From CBDBCU01 sp965242615 (GTDB taxonomy: Bacteria; Chloroflexota; Dehalococcoidia; Lucifugimonadales; UBA3495): DNA of 64,000 bases. The DNA is taken from positions 1-64,000 of the forward strand of contig CBDESR010000005.1 of assembly GCA_965242615.1 (NCBI GenBank), written 5' to 3'. Of the stretch, positions 24,191 to 32,256 are shown piece by piece (the first letter of the stretch is position 1; every line of letters starts with the position of its first letter). Made by a program: the position numbers and the translations under genes. The notes under the pieces were generated by a model. The model was not told where the DNA came from. It did no database searches and saw only the letters and a list, made by a program, of their open reading frames with translations.

Positions 24191-25966
24191 ATGGGCTGGT
24201 TCGGTTTCCTGAAAGTTTCAATCTGCGGTCTGCTGCTATTGGCATTAGCCGGCTGTTCCACGGACCAACCGGGCGAATTGCCGGCGGCGGCCGCTATGCC
24301 GGCGGTAGTCCCGGCAATGGCAAAGGCAGCGACCGCTACAGCCGCCCCGGCCGCCATTCCCGTCCCGGACCACGGCCGGCCGCAGGCGGCGCCGTCCCCG
24401 GCGCCCCGGCCGGCGGTTACGGCGTCCAACAATACCGGGCGGCGCGGCGGCGCTTTGACCGTGGCGGTTATGGCGGAAACGCCGCACCGGGACCTACATC
24501 AGGAATATCAGGAAACTTTGGCCGCGCCGGGGCCGGGACTGGCGTACAGCCGGCTGCTGCGGGTCAGCTACGGGCCGGAACATTCGGCGGCCGGCTTTGC
24601 CCTGGAGTGCGATTTGTGCCAAAGCTGGGAGTTGACTGCCGATTGGGAATACGAGTTCAAGCTGCGTCCCGGCATTCGCTGGCATAACCTTTACCCGGTA
24701 CAGGGGCGGGAATTGACGGCGGATGATTTGGCGTACAGTTATGCCCGGCTGCGGACGCCCGGCTGGCCCGGCGCCGCCCGCTTTGCCGACCGCGGCATTG
24801 GCGAAATCACCGCCATTGACGACCATACCTTGCGGGTGAGCCTGGACTTTCTGGACAGCGACGCCTTGCTGGTGCTAGCCGACGGTCACAGCAAAATTGT
24901 CGCCCCGGAAGTGGTTGACCAGTATGGCGACTTGAAACAAGCCCCGGTCATCGGCAGCGGCCCCTGGGTCTGGGAACCAGACGCGGCCGCCGGCGGCCGG
25001 TTCCACCGCAACGCCGATTACTTTGTCCCGGAACTGCCTTATCTGGATGCGTTGACGATTAAGGCGGTCAAAAGTCCCGAAGGCAGCGCCGGGTTGAACC
25101 GGCGGCGCATTGCCCTGTTCCAAGCCGAACTGGTCGATGTGGCCGCGGCTACGCCTACCGACTGGAAAACCCTGCGCGACAGCAATGTAAAGTTCAACGC
25201 CCGGATTTCTCAGCAGCCCGAAATCGGCGTTGCCCTGACTGTGAACACCCACGCTTATCCCCTGGACAACCCGGCTTTGCGGCGGGCGGTGTTCAAGGCG
25301 GTTGACCCTTGGGAGTATGTGGATTTGACTTGGGACGGCCAAGGGGATGTGGGAGTGGGTATCCCCTTGCCCGGCGCGGATTGGCGGTTGAGCCGGGCGG
25401 AAATGGACGCCGACTATCTGGCATCGCCCAGCGCGGCCCGGGATATTCTGGCCGCCAACGGCATCTATAATCCCTTGCCGATTGAACTGGCGGTAGCCGA
25501 TTTGGGGCCGGACTATCGGGCCTTGGCGCAGGGCGTAGCTGACGATTTGCGGGCCGTGGGCTTTGACCCGGCATTGCGCCTGCTGCCGCCGGCTGCAATG
25601 CCGGAACTGCTTTTCGGCCCGCAGCGGGATTATCAACTGGCTCTGGGGCCGCTGCCGCCGCATCCCACTACCAACGGCTACCTGTACGCCTTGCTGCACA
25701 GCCGGGGGCCGGGGAATGTAGCCGGTCATCAGGATGGGGAACTGGATGGGCTGATTGAGCAGCAGGCGGCGGAACTGAACCCGGAACGGCGGCAGGAACT
25801 GCTGCGGGAGGTGCAGCGGCGCATCCTCGAGCAGGGCTATATGTTCAGCCCGGTAACCGGCTCCTATCGCTGGGTCTTTAACTGGAACTTGAAAAACTTC
25901 TACCCCAATACAGCCTTGGGGGAATACCACTATTGGGCCGCGGCGTGGCTGGAGCAATCGGGTTAG
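24191..25966 (+). CDS. ABC transporter substrate-binding lipoprotein (SBP_bac_5, peptide type)
   Basis: Protein of 591 residues. The signal peptide ends in the lipobox LAGC with Cys 22 as lipid site. A Pro/Ala-rich linker follows, then the family 5 extracellular solute-binding fold: LRPGIRWHN, ELTADDLAYSYARLR, PVIGSGPWVWE, and C-terminal YMFSPVTGSYRWVFN. Such proteins bind oligopeptides, nickel or other solutes for import. No permease or ATPase gene is adjacent, so it works with transporter parts encoded elsewhere. GGTTCGGAGGGG lies before the ATG. Confidence 0.9.
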   Translation: MGWFGFLKVSICGLLLLALAGCSTDQPGELPAAAAMPAVVPAMAKAATATAAPAAIPVPDHGRPQAAPSPAPRPAVTASNNTGRRGGALTVAVMAETPHRDLHQEYQETLAAPGPGLAYSRLLRVSYGPEHSAAGFALECDLCQSWELTADWEYEFKLRPGIRWHNLYPVQGRELTADDLAYSYARLRTPGWPGAARFADRGIGEITAIDDHTLRVSLDFLDSDALLVLADGHSKIVAPEVVDQYGDLKQAPVIGSGPWVWEPDAAAGGRFHRNADYFVPELPYLDALTIKAVKSPEGSAGLNRRRIALFQAELVDVAAATPTDWKTLRDSNVKFNARISQQPEIGVALTVNTHAYPLDNPALRRAVFKAVDPWEYVDLTWDGQGDVGVGIPLPGADWRLSRAEMDADYLASPSAARDILAANGIYNPLPIELAVADLGPDYRALAQGVADDLRAVGFDPALRLLPPAAMPELLFGPQRDYQLALGPLPPHPTTNGYLYALLHSRGPGNVAGHQDGELDGLIEQQAAELNPERRQELLREVQRRILEQGYMFSPVTGSYRWVFNWNLKNFYPNTALGEYHYWAAAWLEQSG

Positions 25967-26016
25967 CAGTTGCGGGGGCTGCCTTTTTCCGGTAACATCA
26001 GGATATTGAGGTAACA

Positions 26017-26181
26017 ATGATTGGTTGCTTGCTTTCACCTTTTCGCGCCCTGTTCAACCTGCTGCTGTCGCCCTTCCGCGCCGCCATCGGCTGCGTGGTC
26101 TGGATACTCCTGATTGTGGTCCTATTGGGGCTGCTGGGCGTTATCAGCGTCCCCTTCGTGCCGGATTTGCGCGGCGGTTAG
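26017..26181 (+). CDS. Small membrane protein of 54 residues
   Basis: A short reading frame with ATG after TTGAGGTAACA. It has two near-identical blocks at the N-terminus (LLSPFRALFN and LLSPFRAAIG) and a single long hydrophobic helix (VVWILLIVVLLGLLGVISV) near the C-terminus. It is in the 50-base gap after the substrate-binding gene and ends four bases inside the converging ATPase gene. The amino acid pattern is that of a real small membrane protein, but no family is recognised. Confidence 0.55.
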   Translation: MIGCLLSPFRALFNLLLSPFRAAIGCVVWILLIVVLLGLLGVISVPFVPDLRGG

Positions 26182-26816
26182 CCGTCCAGCCGGCGGGCTA
26201 CTTCGTCCACAATAGGCGTAATGTCCCCGGTGGAATCCACCCGGTAAGCCGGGCGGTCGATGGGGTCGCCGCCTTCCCGCATTCGGCAGTAAATCCGCCA
26301 ATCGGCATCGGAATAGTCGGCGTAGCCGGCCGTCGGGGCTCCGGCTGCCCGCCGCTCCAGCCGCCGCCGCACTACCGGCTCCGGCGCGGTGAACTCGAGA
26401 ATGATTAGCTGCGCCCCGGCGCGTTCCGCAATGGCGTACAAGGGCTGCCGCGTCCGCTCCGTCAAGTTGGTCGCGTCAAAGACCGCCCGATAGCCGGCGG
26501 TCAACAGCTGTTCCAGCAATAGATGGGCGGCGGCGAAAACCCGCCGGTGTTCCCCCCGGCTGTAGCGCGGTTGCGGGACTAAAATTTTGCGGAGTTGATC
26601 GCTGCTCAACACCGCCAAATCAACCCGCCGCGCCAAGGCGGCGGCGAAGTAGGATTTGCCCGTTCCCGGCAGGCCGCAAAGCAGCGCCAACGCCGGCCGC
26701 ACCCCCGGGCGTAACGCCGGCCATTCCCCTTGCAACGATTGCCGCAGGATAACGGCATCAGCCGACGGGTCAAAATTCGGCGGCCCCGGTTGCTGCTGCT
26801 GCGCCGGCGGGGTCAA
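26178..26816 (-). CDS. AAA/P-loop ATPase (zeta-toxin-like or kinase-like)
   Basis: Protein of 212 residues. Walker A is GLPGTGKSYFAAALA (about residue 50), followed by VLSSDQLRKIL and AVFDATNLTERTRQPLYAIAERAG, the pattern of the small-molecule kinase family with a substrate-binding Asp after a strand. FTAPEPVVRRRLERR is an arginine-rich lid. It belongs with AAA_33-type P-loop proteins that phosphorylate sugars, nucleosides or other small molecules. It is followed on the same strand, upstream in transcription, by YggT and proC, with which it probably forms an operon. Confidence 0.75.
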   Translation of the reverse strand: MTPPAQQQQPGPPNFDPSADAVILRQSLQGEWPALRPGVRPALALLCGLPGTGKSYFAAALARRVDLAVLSSDQLRKILVPQPRYSRGEHRRVFAAAHLLLEQLLTAGYRAVFDATNLTERTRQPLYAIAERAGAQLIILEFTAPEPVVRRRLERRAAGAPTAGYADYSDADWRIYCRMREGGDPIDRPAYRVDSTGDITPIVDEVARRLDG

Positions 26817-26836
26817 GGTTTCATCCCCCGGGCCGG

Positions 26837-27100
26837 CTATAAAACGCTGGCGATAAGCCGGTGGATGAATGCCAGCAGCAGAATGGCTACCATTGGGCTG
26901 AAGTCCAGCATCCCGAAATTGGGCAGGATCCGGCGGATGGGCGCCAGAATCGGCTCGGTCAACTGCACCAGAACCTGCGTGATGTTGACCAACCCCGGCG
27001 GCGGGTCATTAGCCATAAAAGACAAGACCAGGGTCAGGATTATCCGGGCCAGGATGGTCAGGTAAATCAGGGTAAAAAGCAGGTCAACCATTTCCGCCAT
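26837..27100 (-). CDS. YggT family membrane protein
   Basis: Protein of 87 residues with two membrane helices (VDLLFTLIYLTILARIILTL and FSPMVAILLLAFIHRLI) and the intervening EPILAPIRRILPNFGMLDFSP, the YggT signature. YggT proteins are encoded near proC or pilus genes in many bacteria and have a poorly defined role in membrane processes. It sits between proC and the ATPase gene with 17-20 base gaps. Confidence 0.85.
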   Translation of the reverse strand: MAEMVDLLFTLIYLTILARIILTLVLSFMANDPPPGLVNITQVLVQLTEPILAPIRRILPNFGMLDFSPMVAILLLAFIHRLIASVL

Positions 27101-27117
27101 TTCCGGGGACGCCTCCT

Positions 27118-27921
27118 TTAACCTTGGCCCAGCCGAAGGGATTTTTCATAGGCCGCCTTGACCGCCGCCACTATCGCCGCCGGCATACCACCCTGCTCCA
27201 GGGCTTGTAGCCCCTCGGCGGTAGTGCCGCCCGGCGACACTACCATATCCTTCAATTGCCCCGGATGCTGGCCGGTCTCCATCACCAGTTTCACGCTGCC
27301 GAGAACCGTTTGCAAGGCCAGTGTCCGCGCCATATCCCGCGGCAAGCCCACATAAACGCCGGCGTCAATCAGGGCTTCGACGAACATGAAAACATAGGCC
27401 GGCCCGCTGGCGCTCAACGCCGTGGCCATATCCAGATACTTCTCCTCGGCGGCGTAGATTTCCGCGCCCACGGTGGACAGGATTTGCCCGGTCAGTTCCC
27501 GGTGGGCGGCCGGCACGGAGTCGGCGCAAGTCCACATGGTCATTCCACAGCCGATTTGCGCCGGCGTGTTGGGCATCACCCGGATGATGGCGTCGTGTTG
27601 CAGCCCATCGGCCAAGGTGGACAGTTTAGCCCCGGCAATGATGGACAAAACCGACTGCCCGGCGTCCAACTTGCCGCCCAACTGCTCGAACACTGCCGGC
27701 AAATCCTGCGGCTTGATTGCCAAGACCACCAAATCGGCGTCCCGGATGACTTTCCGGTTGTCCCCATCCGCCGTTATGCCGTATTTGTCGGCCAAATACT
27801 CCCGCCGCCGGGCCACCGGCTCCCCGATGGCAACGGCGGCCGGCGCGGCCAGTCCGGCGTCCAGCAGCCCGCCCAGGATCGCCTCGGCCATAGTCCCGCC
27901 GCCGATAAACGCTAACCGCAT
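27118..27921 (-). CDS. proC: Pyrroline-5-carboxylate reductase
   Basis: Protein of 267 residues that makes proline from pyrroline-5-carboxylate with NADPH. The N-terminal Rossmann motif is FIGGGTMAEAILGGLL, followed by VVLAIKPQDLP, IRVMPNTPAQIGCGMT, and the C-terminal signature ALSASGPAYVFMFVEALIDAGVYVGLPRDMARTLALQTVLGSVKL and SPGGTTAEGLQALE pattern, given here in parts. First gene of the proC-yggT-ATPase set. Confidence 0.96.
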   Translation of the reverse strand: MRLAFIGGGTMAEAILGGLLDAGLAAPAAVAIGEPVARRREYLADKYGITADGDNRKVIRDADLVVLAIKPQDLPAVFEQLGGKLDAGQSVLSIIAGAKLSTLADGLQHDAIIRVMPNTPAQIGCGMTMWTCADSVPAAHRELTGQILSTVGAEIYAAEEKYLDMATALSASGPAYVFMFVEALIDAGVYVGLPRDMARTLALQTVLGSVKLVMETGQHPGQLKDMVVSPGGTTAEGLQALEQGGMPAAIVAAVKAAYEKSLRLGQG

Positions 27922-28001
27922 AAGCCCGTTACCTCTTTGCGCCCGGTTACGCCGTAAATCGCCGGCTTTGGGAAAGGGGCCGCCGGCAATTGTTGGCGGT
28001 T

Positions 28002-28010
28002 ATTATAACA
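28002..28010 (-). promoter_or_regulatory. Possible extended -10 promoter of proC
   Basis: TGTTATAAT on the minus strand is an extended -10 element without a good -35 box. It lies 80 bases before the proC ATG. The rest of the 340-base gap between proC and the tRNA-Sec gene (27922-28263) shows no gene, tRNA or clear repeat. Confidence 0.4.
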
Positions 28011-28263
28011 CTTGGCCGCCGGTTGGGGGGGCTCGGCTTTGCCCGGCGCGGTTTCGGAAAGTAGCGGTCTGGAGCGGATTACAAAAAGCCGCGCCGCGTA
28101 GGCAAGATGGTTGGGGGGTAAAGGCGCCGGGTTCCGGTTGGCACTGGTAGAACTGTGGCAGGGCTTGGGGAGTAGCGGCGGTTGGCTGGGTAGAGAGGGT
28201 GGTGAATAGGGTAAGCCCGGGGAATTTGGGGCAGTTCCCCGGGCTTGTGGGAAAATCGGTTGT

Positions 28264-28360
28264 TGGCGGGAGTGCGAGGGAGTCGAACCCACCTACCCCG
28301 CTCTTCACGAGGCATAACGGATTTGAAGTCCGCAAGAGCCACCGGGCCCCATCCACTCCC
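28264..28360 (-). tRNA. selC: tRNA-Sec (anticodon UCA)
   Basis: A 97-base tRNA with encoded CCA. The acceptor starts GGGAGTG and pairs with CACTCCC. The anticodon stem-loop is CGGA-CTTCAAA-TCCG with anticodon TCA, as in E. coli selC (GGACTTCAAATCC). A long extra arm precedes the T arm GGGTTCGACTCCC. One U-U mismatch lies in the T stem. No selA, selB or selD gene is in the window. Confidence 0.93.
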
Positions 28361-28409
28361 AAATTGCCCGGGTTCCGGGCGGGGGGATTGGTTTGCCTTG
28401 CCGGGCATT

Positions 28410-28439
28410 TCCGGATTCCCGTGGGCGCGGGAATGACGG
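28410..28439 (+). repeat. dRS3-like palindromic repeat
   Basis: Core GGATTCCCG-TGGGCG-CGGGAATGACGG, between tRNA-Sec and trxA. Confidence 0.7.
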
Positions 28440-28470
28440 CGAAAGTACCCGGCGCGGTCAAGGGCTGGGG

Positions 28471-28800
28471 TTAGCTCTGGAGTACCGAGTCGATTTTGCG
28501 TTTGAGGGCGCCTTTGGGGAGCGCGCCGACGACCTGGTCCACCGGCTGGCCGTCCTTGAAAAAGATGAGGGCGGGGATGCTGCGGACGCCGTACTTCATC
28601 GCGATGTTGGGGTTGTTGTCCACATCGACTTTGGCGACGTTGAGCTGGCCGTCATATTCGAGGGCCAAGTCGTGGACCGCGGGGGCAATCATTTTGCAGG
28701 GTCCGCACCATTCGGCCCAGAAGTCCACCAGGACGGGAAGGTCGGAGCCTGCGACCTGGGTTTCCCAAGTGCTTTCATTGACATCGACGGGTTCGGGCAT
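28471..28800 (-). CDS. trxA: Thioredoxin
   Basis: Standard thioredoxin of 109 residues, the general cytoplasmic disulfide reductant. It has VLVDFWAEWCGPCKM with Cys 32 and Cys 35, then VDVDNNPNIAMKYGVRSIPALIFFKDG with the cis-Pro, and a terminal VVGALPKGALKRKI. It lies close to tRNA-Sec on the same strand. Thioredoxin is a plausible reductant for the ArsC-like selenoprotein, which is inference only. Confidence 0.97.
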   Translation of the reverse strand: MPEPVDVNESTWETQVAGSDLPVLVDFWAEWCGPCKMIAPAVHDLALEYDGQLNVAKVDVDNNPNIAMKYGVRSIPALIFFKDGQPVDQVVGALPKGALKRKIDSVLQS

Positions 28801-28948
28801 TTAATCCTCCAGGGAAAAGCGATTTCCTAGTTCAAGGTTGGGTTTAGTTTATACCGTTGGGGGCTTGCGGTCAAGTCGGTTGGCGCGCCGGAATCCGGCC
28901 GGGTTAGATTTAGAACCGAGCCGGCGGCCGTGGGAAATGCCTTGCCAC

Positions 28949-29117
28949 CTTTTCCTGGCAATTATCTATTTACACACAAAAAGCTGACTTCTCTGGTCTG
29001 CCTGCTTCTCAACCCTGCTTTGCCAACGCTCACGGTAGCGGCTTGCCATAATGCCCCGTCTTTTCTACGGCCGGAAACTTCGGGTTTGTGTGTAAAGTAG
29101 ATAATTGCCCTTTTCCT
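28949..29117. mobile_element. MITE, 153 bp, with 8-bp target duplication
   Basis: Inverted repeats of 24 and 25 bases (28957-28980 and 29085-29109, outer end GGCAATTATCTA, inner end TTTACACACAAA) bound about 100 bases without a transposase. The flanks carry a perfect direct repeat CTTTTCCT at 28949-28956 and 29110-29117, the hallmark of insertion. Repeat sequence and duplication length suggest mobilisation by an IS256-type transposase, which is inference. The insertion lies just upstream of the gene pair at 29215. Confidence 0.85.
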
Positions 29118-29214
29118 TGACGCATCCCTCCCCAATGCCTTACACTGGGGGGCGTATCGCCGCTGGGATTGTCCTGCCGGCGTCAAGAGAAAACCATCCC
29201 TTGGGAGAACCGTT

Positions 29215-29544
29215 ATGATAACCAAGACGGTAACCGACGAAATGGCCCGACTGGTTGGCGCGGCCTTGCGGGAGCGGTTCACAGACGAGGGACTGGTCTT
29301 TGACCCGATTATCGCGGAACGGGCCATCGACCACTACGGCGACGAGTATGTGGACATTTTCGTCATTTTCGACGGGGATGAGAACAAGCTGGATGCCCAC
29401 TGGATTAACGGGTTGTGGATTCAGCTGGATCCGCACTTGGAACAGCTGGGACTAACCCGGGTTCCCGGCCTTTCCTTCGTGGAAAAGAGCGAGTGGGCAG
29501 AAGTTTTCCACGGCAAGTATCCGAGGCATTATGAATCCTGGTGA
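29215..29544 (+). CDS. Hypothetical protein, partner of the HEPN gene
   Basis: Protein of 109 residues without a recognised family. It has an N-terminal helical part (DEMARLVGAALRERFTDEGLVF) followed by strands (EYVDIFVIFDGDENKLDAHW) and an acidic middle. The stop overlaps the next start, as the HEPN gene begins 14 bases inside it, which indicates translational coupling. By position it would be the antitoxin-like partner of the HEPN protein. The MITE inserted about 100 bases upstream may carry or disturb its promoter. Confidence 0.6.
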   Translation: MITKTVTDEMARLVGAALRERFTDEGLVFDPIIAERAIDHYGDEYVDIFVIFDGDENKLDAHWINGLWIQLDPHLEQLGLTRVPGLSFVEKSEWAEVFHGKYPRHYESW

Positions 29545-30013
29545 CCTGCTGCGGATTGCCCGGCATCTGGCCGCCGGTTCGGTAGGCAGCGGGCGCGGCC
29601 GGCCGCGGCAGACCGACTTGTGCCGGGCGGTCAGCGCCGCCTACTACGCTATGTTTCACACCTTGGCCCGATGCTGCGCCGACTTGTTGGCCGGCAGTAC
29701 GCCAGCCGCCCGGAGCAATCCGGCTTGGCGGCAAACCTACCGGGCTTTGGAACATGGCTTGGCCCGTCAGCAGTGCGGCAACCAAGCCGTAATGCGGCGG
29801 TTTCCCCCGGAAATTCGCAAGTTTGGCGAGGTGTTCGTCGCAATACAGCAGGAACGCCACGATGCCGATTATGACCCCCGCATAACCTTTTCCCGCGCGC
29901 AGGTTATGCGGTTCATCGACCGAGGGTCTGATGCCATTGCCGGGTTCAACACCGTCGACCGGGGGCAGCGCCGGGCATTCTCCCTCTATGTCCTGCTCCG
30001 CCAGCGTCCCTAG
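29531..30013 (+). CDS. HEPN-domain protein
   Basis: Protein of 160 residues with the helical HEPN pattern of small RNase-like toxins and nucleotide-binding proteins: LCRAVSAAYYAMFHTLARCC near residue 35 and IQQERHDADYDPRITFSRAQVM near residue 105. The latter RHxADYDP block is typical of the subgroup encoded with short partner genes. The start lies inside the preceding gene. A toxin-antitoxin-type function is inferred from this pairing and the family. Confidence 0.72.
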   Translation: MNPGDLLRIARHLAAGSVGSGRGRPRQTDLCRAVSAAYYAMFHTLARCCADLLAGSTPAARSNPAWRQTYRALEHGLARQQCGNQAVMRRFPPEIRKFGEVFVAIQQERHDADYDPRITFSRAQVMRFIDRGSDAIAGFNTVDRGQRRAFSLYVLLRQRP

Positions 30014-30057
30014 CAGCCGAAATAAGCAGCCAGTAAATCAGGAGTGAGCGATAACCC

Positions 30058-30624
30058 ATGAGCATCAACTTCAGCGACCTCAGCCGCAATATGGTCATCG
30101 AACTCGACGGGCAGCCGTGGCAGATTATGGACTACGAACGGCACAAGATGCAGCAGCGGGCCCCGGTTACCCGCATCAAAATGAAAAACCTCCTCTCCGG
30201 CGCGGTGGTCGAGCGCACCTTCCAACGCTACGACACCGAGTTCGCCGTCGCCGAAATCGACAACCGGGAAACCCAGTACCTCTACACCGACGGCAGCTAC
30301 TACTACTTCCTCGACCAGGAAACCTTTGACCAGTACGAACTGACCAAGGAGCAGTTGGGGACGACCCTCGACTACCTGAAAGAGACTATGATGGCGGAGA
30401 TGGTCTTTTACAAAGGCTCTCCCATCAATGTCAACCTGCCGACCCATGTGGACCTGGAAGTGGTGGAAACGCCGCCGGCTTTCCGCGGCGACACCGCCCA
30501 GGGCGGCAACAAGCCGGCTACCCTGGAAACCGGCTTGCGGGTCAATGTCCCGATGTTCATTACCCCCGGCACCATCATTCGGGTCGACACCCGCAACGGC
30601 CAATACACCGAGCGGGTCAGCTAG
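30058..30624 (+). CDS. efp: Elongation factor P
   Basis: Protein of 188 residues with the three beta-domains of EF-P, which relieves ribosome stalling at polyproline. Recognisable parts are NMVIELDGQPWQIMDYE, TRIKMKNLLSGAVVERTF and the C-terminal GTIIRVDTRNGQYTERV. The tip loop that reaches the peptidyl-transferase centre reads HKMQQRAP, so the residue aligned with E. coli Lys34 is Gln, not the Lys or Arg of the well-studied modified types. It is adjacent to xseA with eight bases between. Confidence 0.95.
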   Translation: MSINFSDLSRNMVIELDGQPWQIMDYERHKMQQRAPVTRIKMKNLLSGAVVERTFQRYDTEFAVAEIDNRETQYLYTDGSYYYFLDQETFDQYELTKEQLGTTLDYLKETMMAEMVFYKGSPINVNLPTHVDLEVVETPPAFRGDTAQGGNKPATLETGLRVNVPMFITPGTIIRVDTRNGQYTERVS

Positions 30625-30631
30625 GGGCGTT

Positions 30632-32098
30632 GTGGTCTATCAGCGGGAACGGGAGGAAATCCTTACCGTCAGCCAGGTTGCCGTCTATCTGCGGGAACTG
30701 CTGGAAAGCAATCCCTTTCTGGGCGACTTGTGGATTGTCGGCGAGGTTTCCAACCGCCGCGCCTCGACCAGCGGCCATACCTACTTTACCCTCAAAGACA
30801 GCAAGGCAGCCCTGAACTGCATCCTCTTTCGCGGCAACGCCGCCGGCAGCGCCGCCCTGCTGGAAAACGGCAAGACCGTGCGCGCCCACGGTCGGATGAG
30901 TTTCTACGAACCCCGCGGCTCCGTCGATTTTATGGTGGATCGGGTGCTGCCGGAGGGCGAGGGTGAACTGGCCCGGGAACTGGAACGGCTGAAAGCCCAA
31001 CTGGGGCAAGAGGGTCTGTTCGCGGAATCCCGCAAGCGGCCGCTGCCTCTCTTTCCCCAAGTTATCGGCGTCGTTACCTCTCCCGCCGGCGCGGCGTGGC
31101 AGGACATCCAGAATATCCTGCGCCGCCGCTATCCCTTGGCGGAACTGCTGCTGTCGCCCACTATGGTACAGGGTTTGGACGCCGCCCCGTCCATTGCCGC
31201 AGCCCTATCCCGCCTCGCCGCTGACGGCCGGGCCGATGTCATCATCCTGGCTCGCGGCGGCGGTTCTCTGGAGGATTTGTGGCCCTTTAACGAGGAGGCA
31301 GTGGCCCGGGCGATCTACCGCAGCCCCATTCCGGTGGTCAGCGGCGTCGGTCACGAAACTGACTTCACCATCGCCGACTATGTAGCCGACCGCCGCGCTC
31401 CCACGCCCTCGGCGGCCGCCGAACTGACCACTCCCGATGGCGCCGCCCTGCGGCAGACCGTTCAGGATTGGGCGGACCGCACCTATCGGGCGTCAATGCG
31501 CGCCGTAGCCGAATATCAGGGGGAAGTAGCCGCTTTGTCCCGCCGGCTGGAGTTGGGCTTGCCCGACCTCGATGGCTGGAAACGCCGGGTGGATGATTTG
31601 GCTGATGCCGCCAACAGCAGTTTCCGCAATCGGCTGCAACTGGCCCGGGTGGAAGTGGCCGCCTTGGAAAGCCGTCTGCGTACCCTGGACCCGGCGGCAA
31701 CCCTGCGCCGCGGCTTTGCTGTAGTGCAGCGCGGTAACAACGGCCCGGTCATCACCGCCGCCGGCCAAATCCAAGCCGGCGATGCTTTGACCATCACCGT
31801 AACTGACGGCATCATCCCGGCCGCCGTAGCCAATGGCGGCGCCCCGGATGGCGCAACACCGGCCGCCGCTCCGGCAGACGCTCCGGCAGACGCCAGTCAA
31901 TCCATTCAACCCGAATCCGCCCCGGCCGCAGACCCGGAGCCGCCGCATCCGGAGCCGTCAATGCCGGACGCTGACTTGGAACTGCCCGAACCGCCGCCGT
32001 CTCTGACTTGGGAACCGGCGGAGGAACCCGCGACCCGTCAGGCCCGACGGGGCCGCGGCCGCCAGACCACACCACCGGGGATGGAACCGCTGTTTTAA
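30632..32098 (+). CDS. xseA: Exodeoxyribonuclease VII large subunit
   Basis: Protein of 488 residues. The N-terminal OB domain has LTVSQVAVYLRELLE and WIVGEVSNRRASTSGHTYFTL-like sequence. The catalytic domain shows IGVVTSPAGAAWQDI, VIILARGGGSLEDLWPFN and PVVSGVGHETDFTIADYVADRRAPTPSAAAE, given here in parts; these are classic XseA signatures. The GTG at 30632 fits the family N-terminus. After about residue 400 a long Pro/Ala/Glu-rich tail replaces the usual end. No xseB small-subunit gene is adjacent, so the partner lies elsewhere or is missing. Confidence 0.95.
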   Translation: MVYQREREEILTVSQVAVYLRELLESNPFLGDLWIVGEVSNRRASTSGHTYFTLKDSKAALNCILFRGNAAGSAALLENGKTVRAHGRMSFYEPRGSVDFMVDRVLPEGEGELARELERLKAQLGQEGLFAESRKRPLPLFPQVIGVVTSPAGAAWQDIQNILRRRYPLAELLLSPTMVQGLDAAPSIAAALSRLAADGRADVIILARGGGSLEDLWPFNEEAVARAIYRSPIPVVSGVGHETDFTIADYVADRRAPTPSAAAELTTPDGAALRQTVQDWADRTYRASMRAVAEYQGEVAALSRRLELGLPDLDGWKRRVDDLADAANSSFRNRLQLARVEVAALESRLRTLDPAATLRRGFAVVQRGNNGPVITAAGQIQAGDALTITVTDGIIPAAVANGGAPDGATPAAAPADAPADASQSIQPESAPAADPEPPHPEPSMPDADLELPEPPPSLTWEPAEEPATRQARRGRGRQTTPPGMEPLF

Positions 32099-32219
32099 TC
32101 GGGGATACTTGAGCCGCCCTTGCTCCCGATGGCAACTATATACTTTACCCAACCAGCCAAGCATATTTTCGTCCGGTTGCCGGCGCGTTGTTATGTAAAA
32201 AGCCCGATTGCCCCACAGT

Positions 32220-32248
32220 TTGACATCCCCGCCGCCAAGGGCTATGGT
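32220..32248 (+). promoter_or_regulatory. Possible promoter of the molybdopterin oxidoreductase gene
   Basis: TTGACA, 17 bases, TATGGT. The ATG lies only nine bases after the -10 box, so if used it would give a leaderless or nearly leaderless mRNA. Confidence 0.4.
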
Positions 32249-32256
32249 AGGATACT

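Noticed and set aside
28003..28474. Short open frames around tRNA-Sec
   Set aside because: They translate the tRNA and a repeat and have no protein-like composition.
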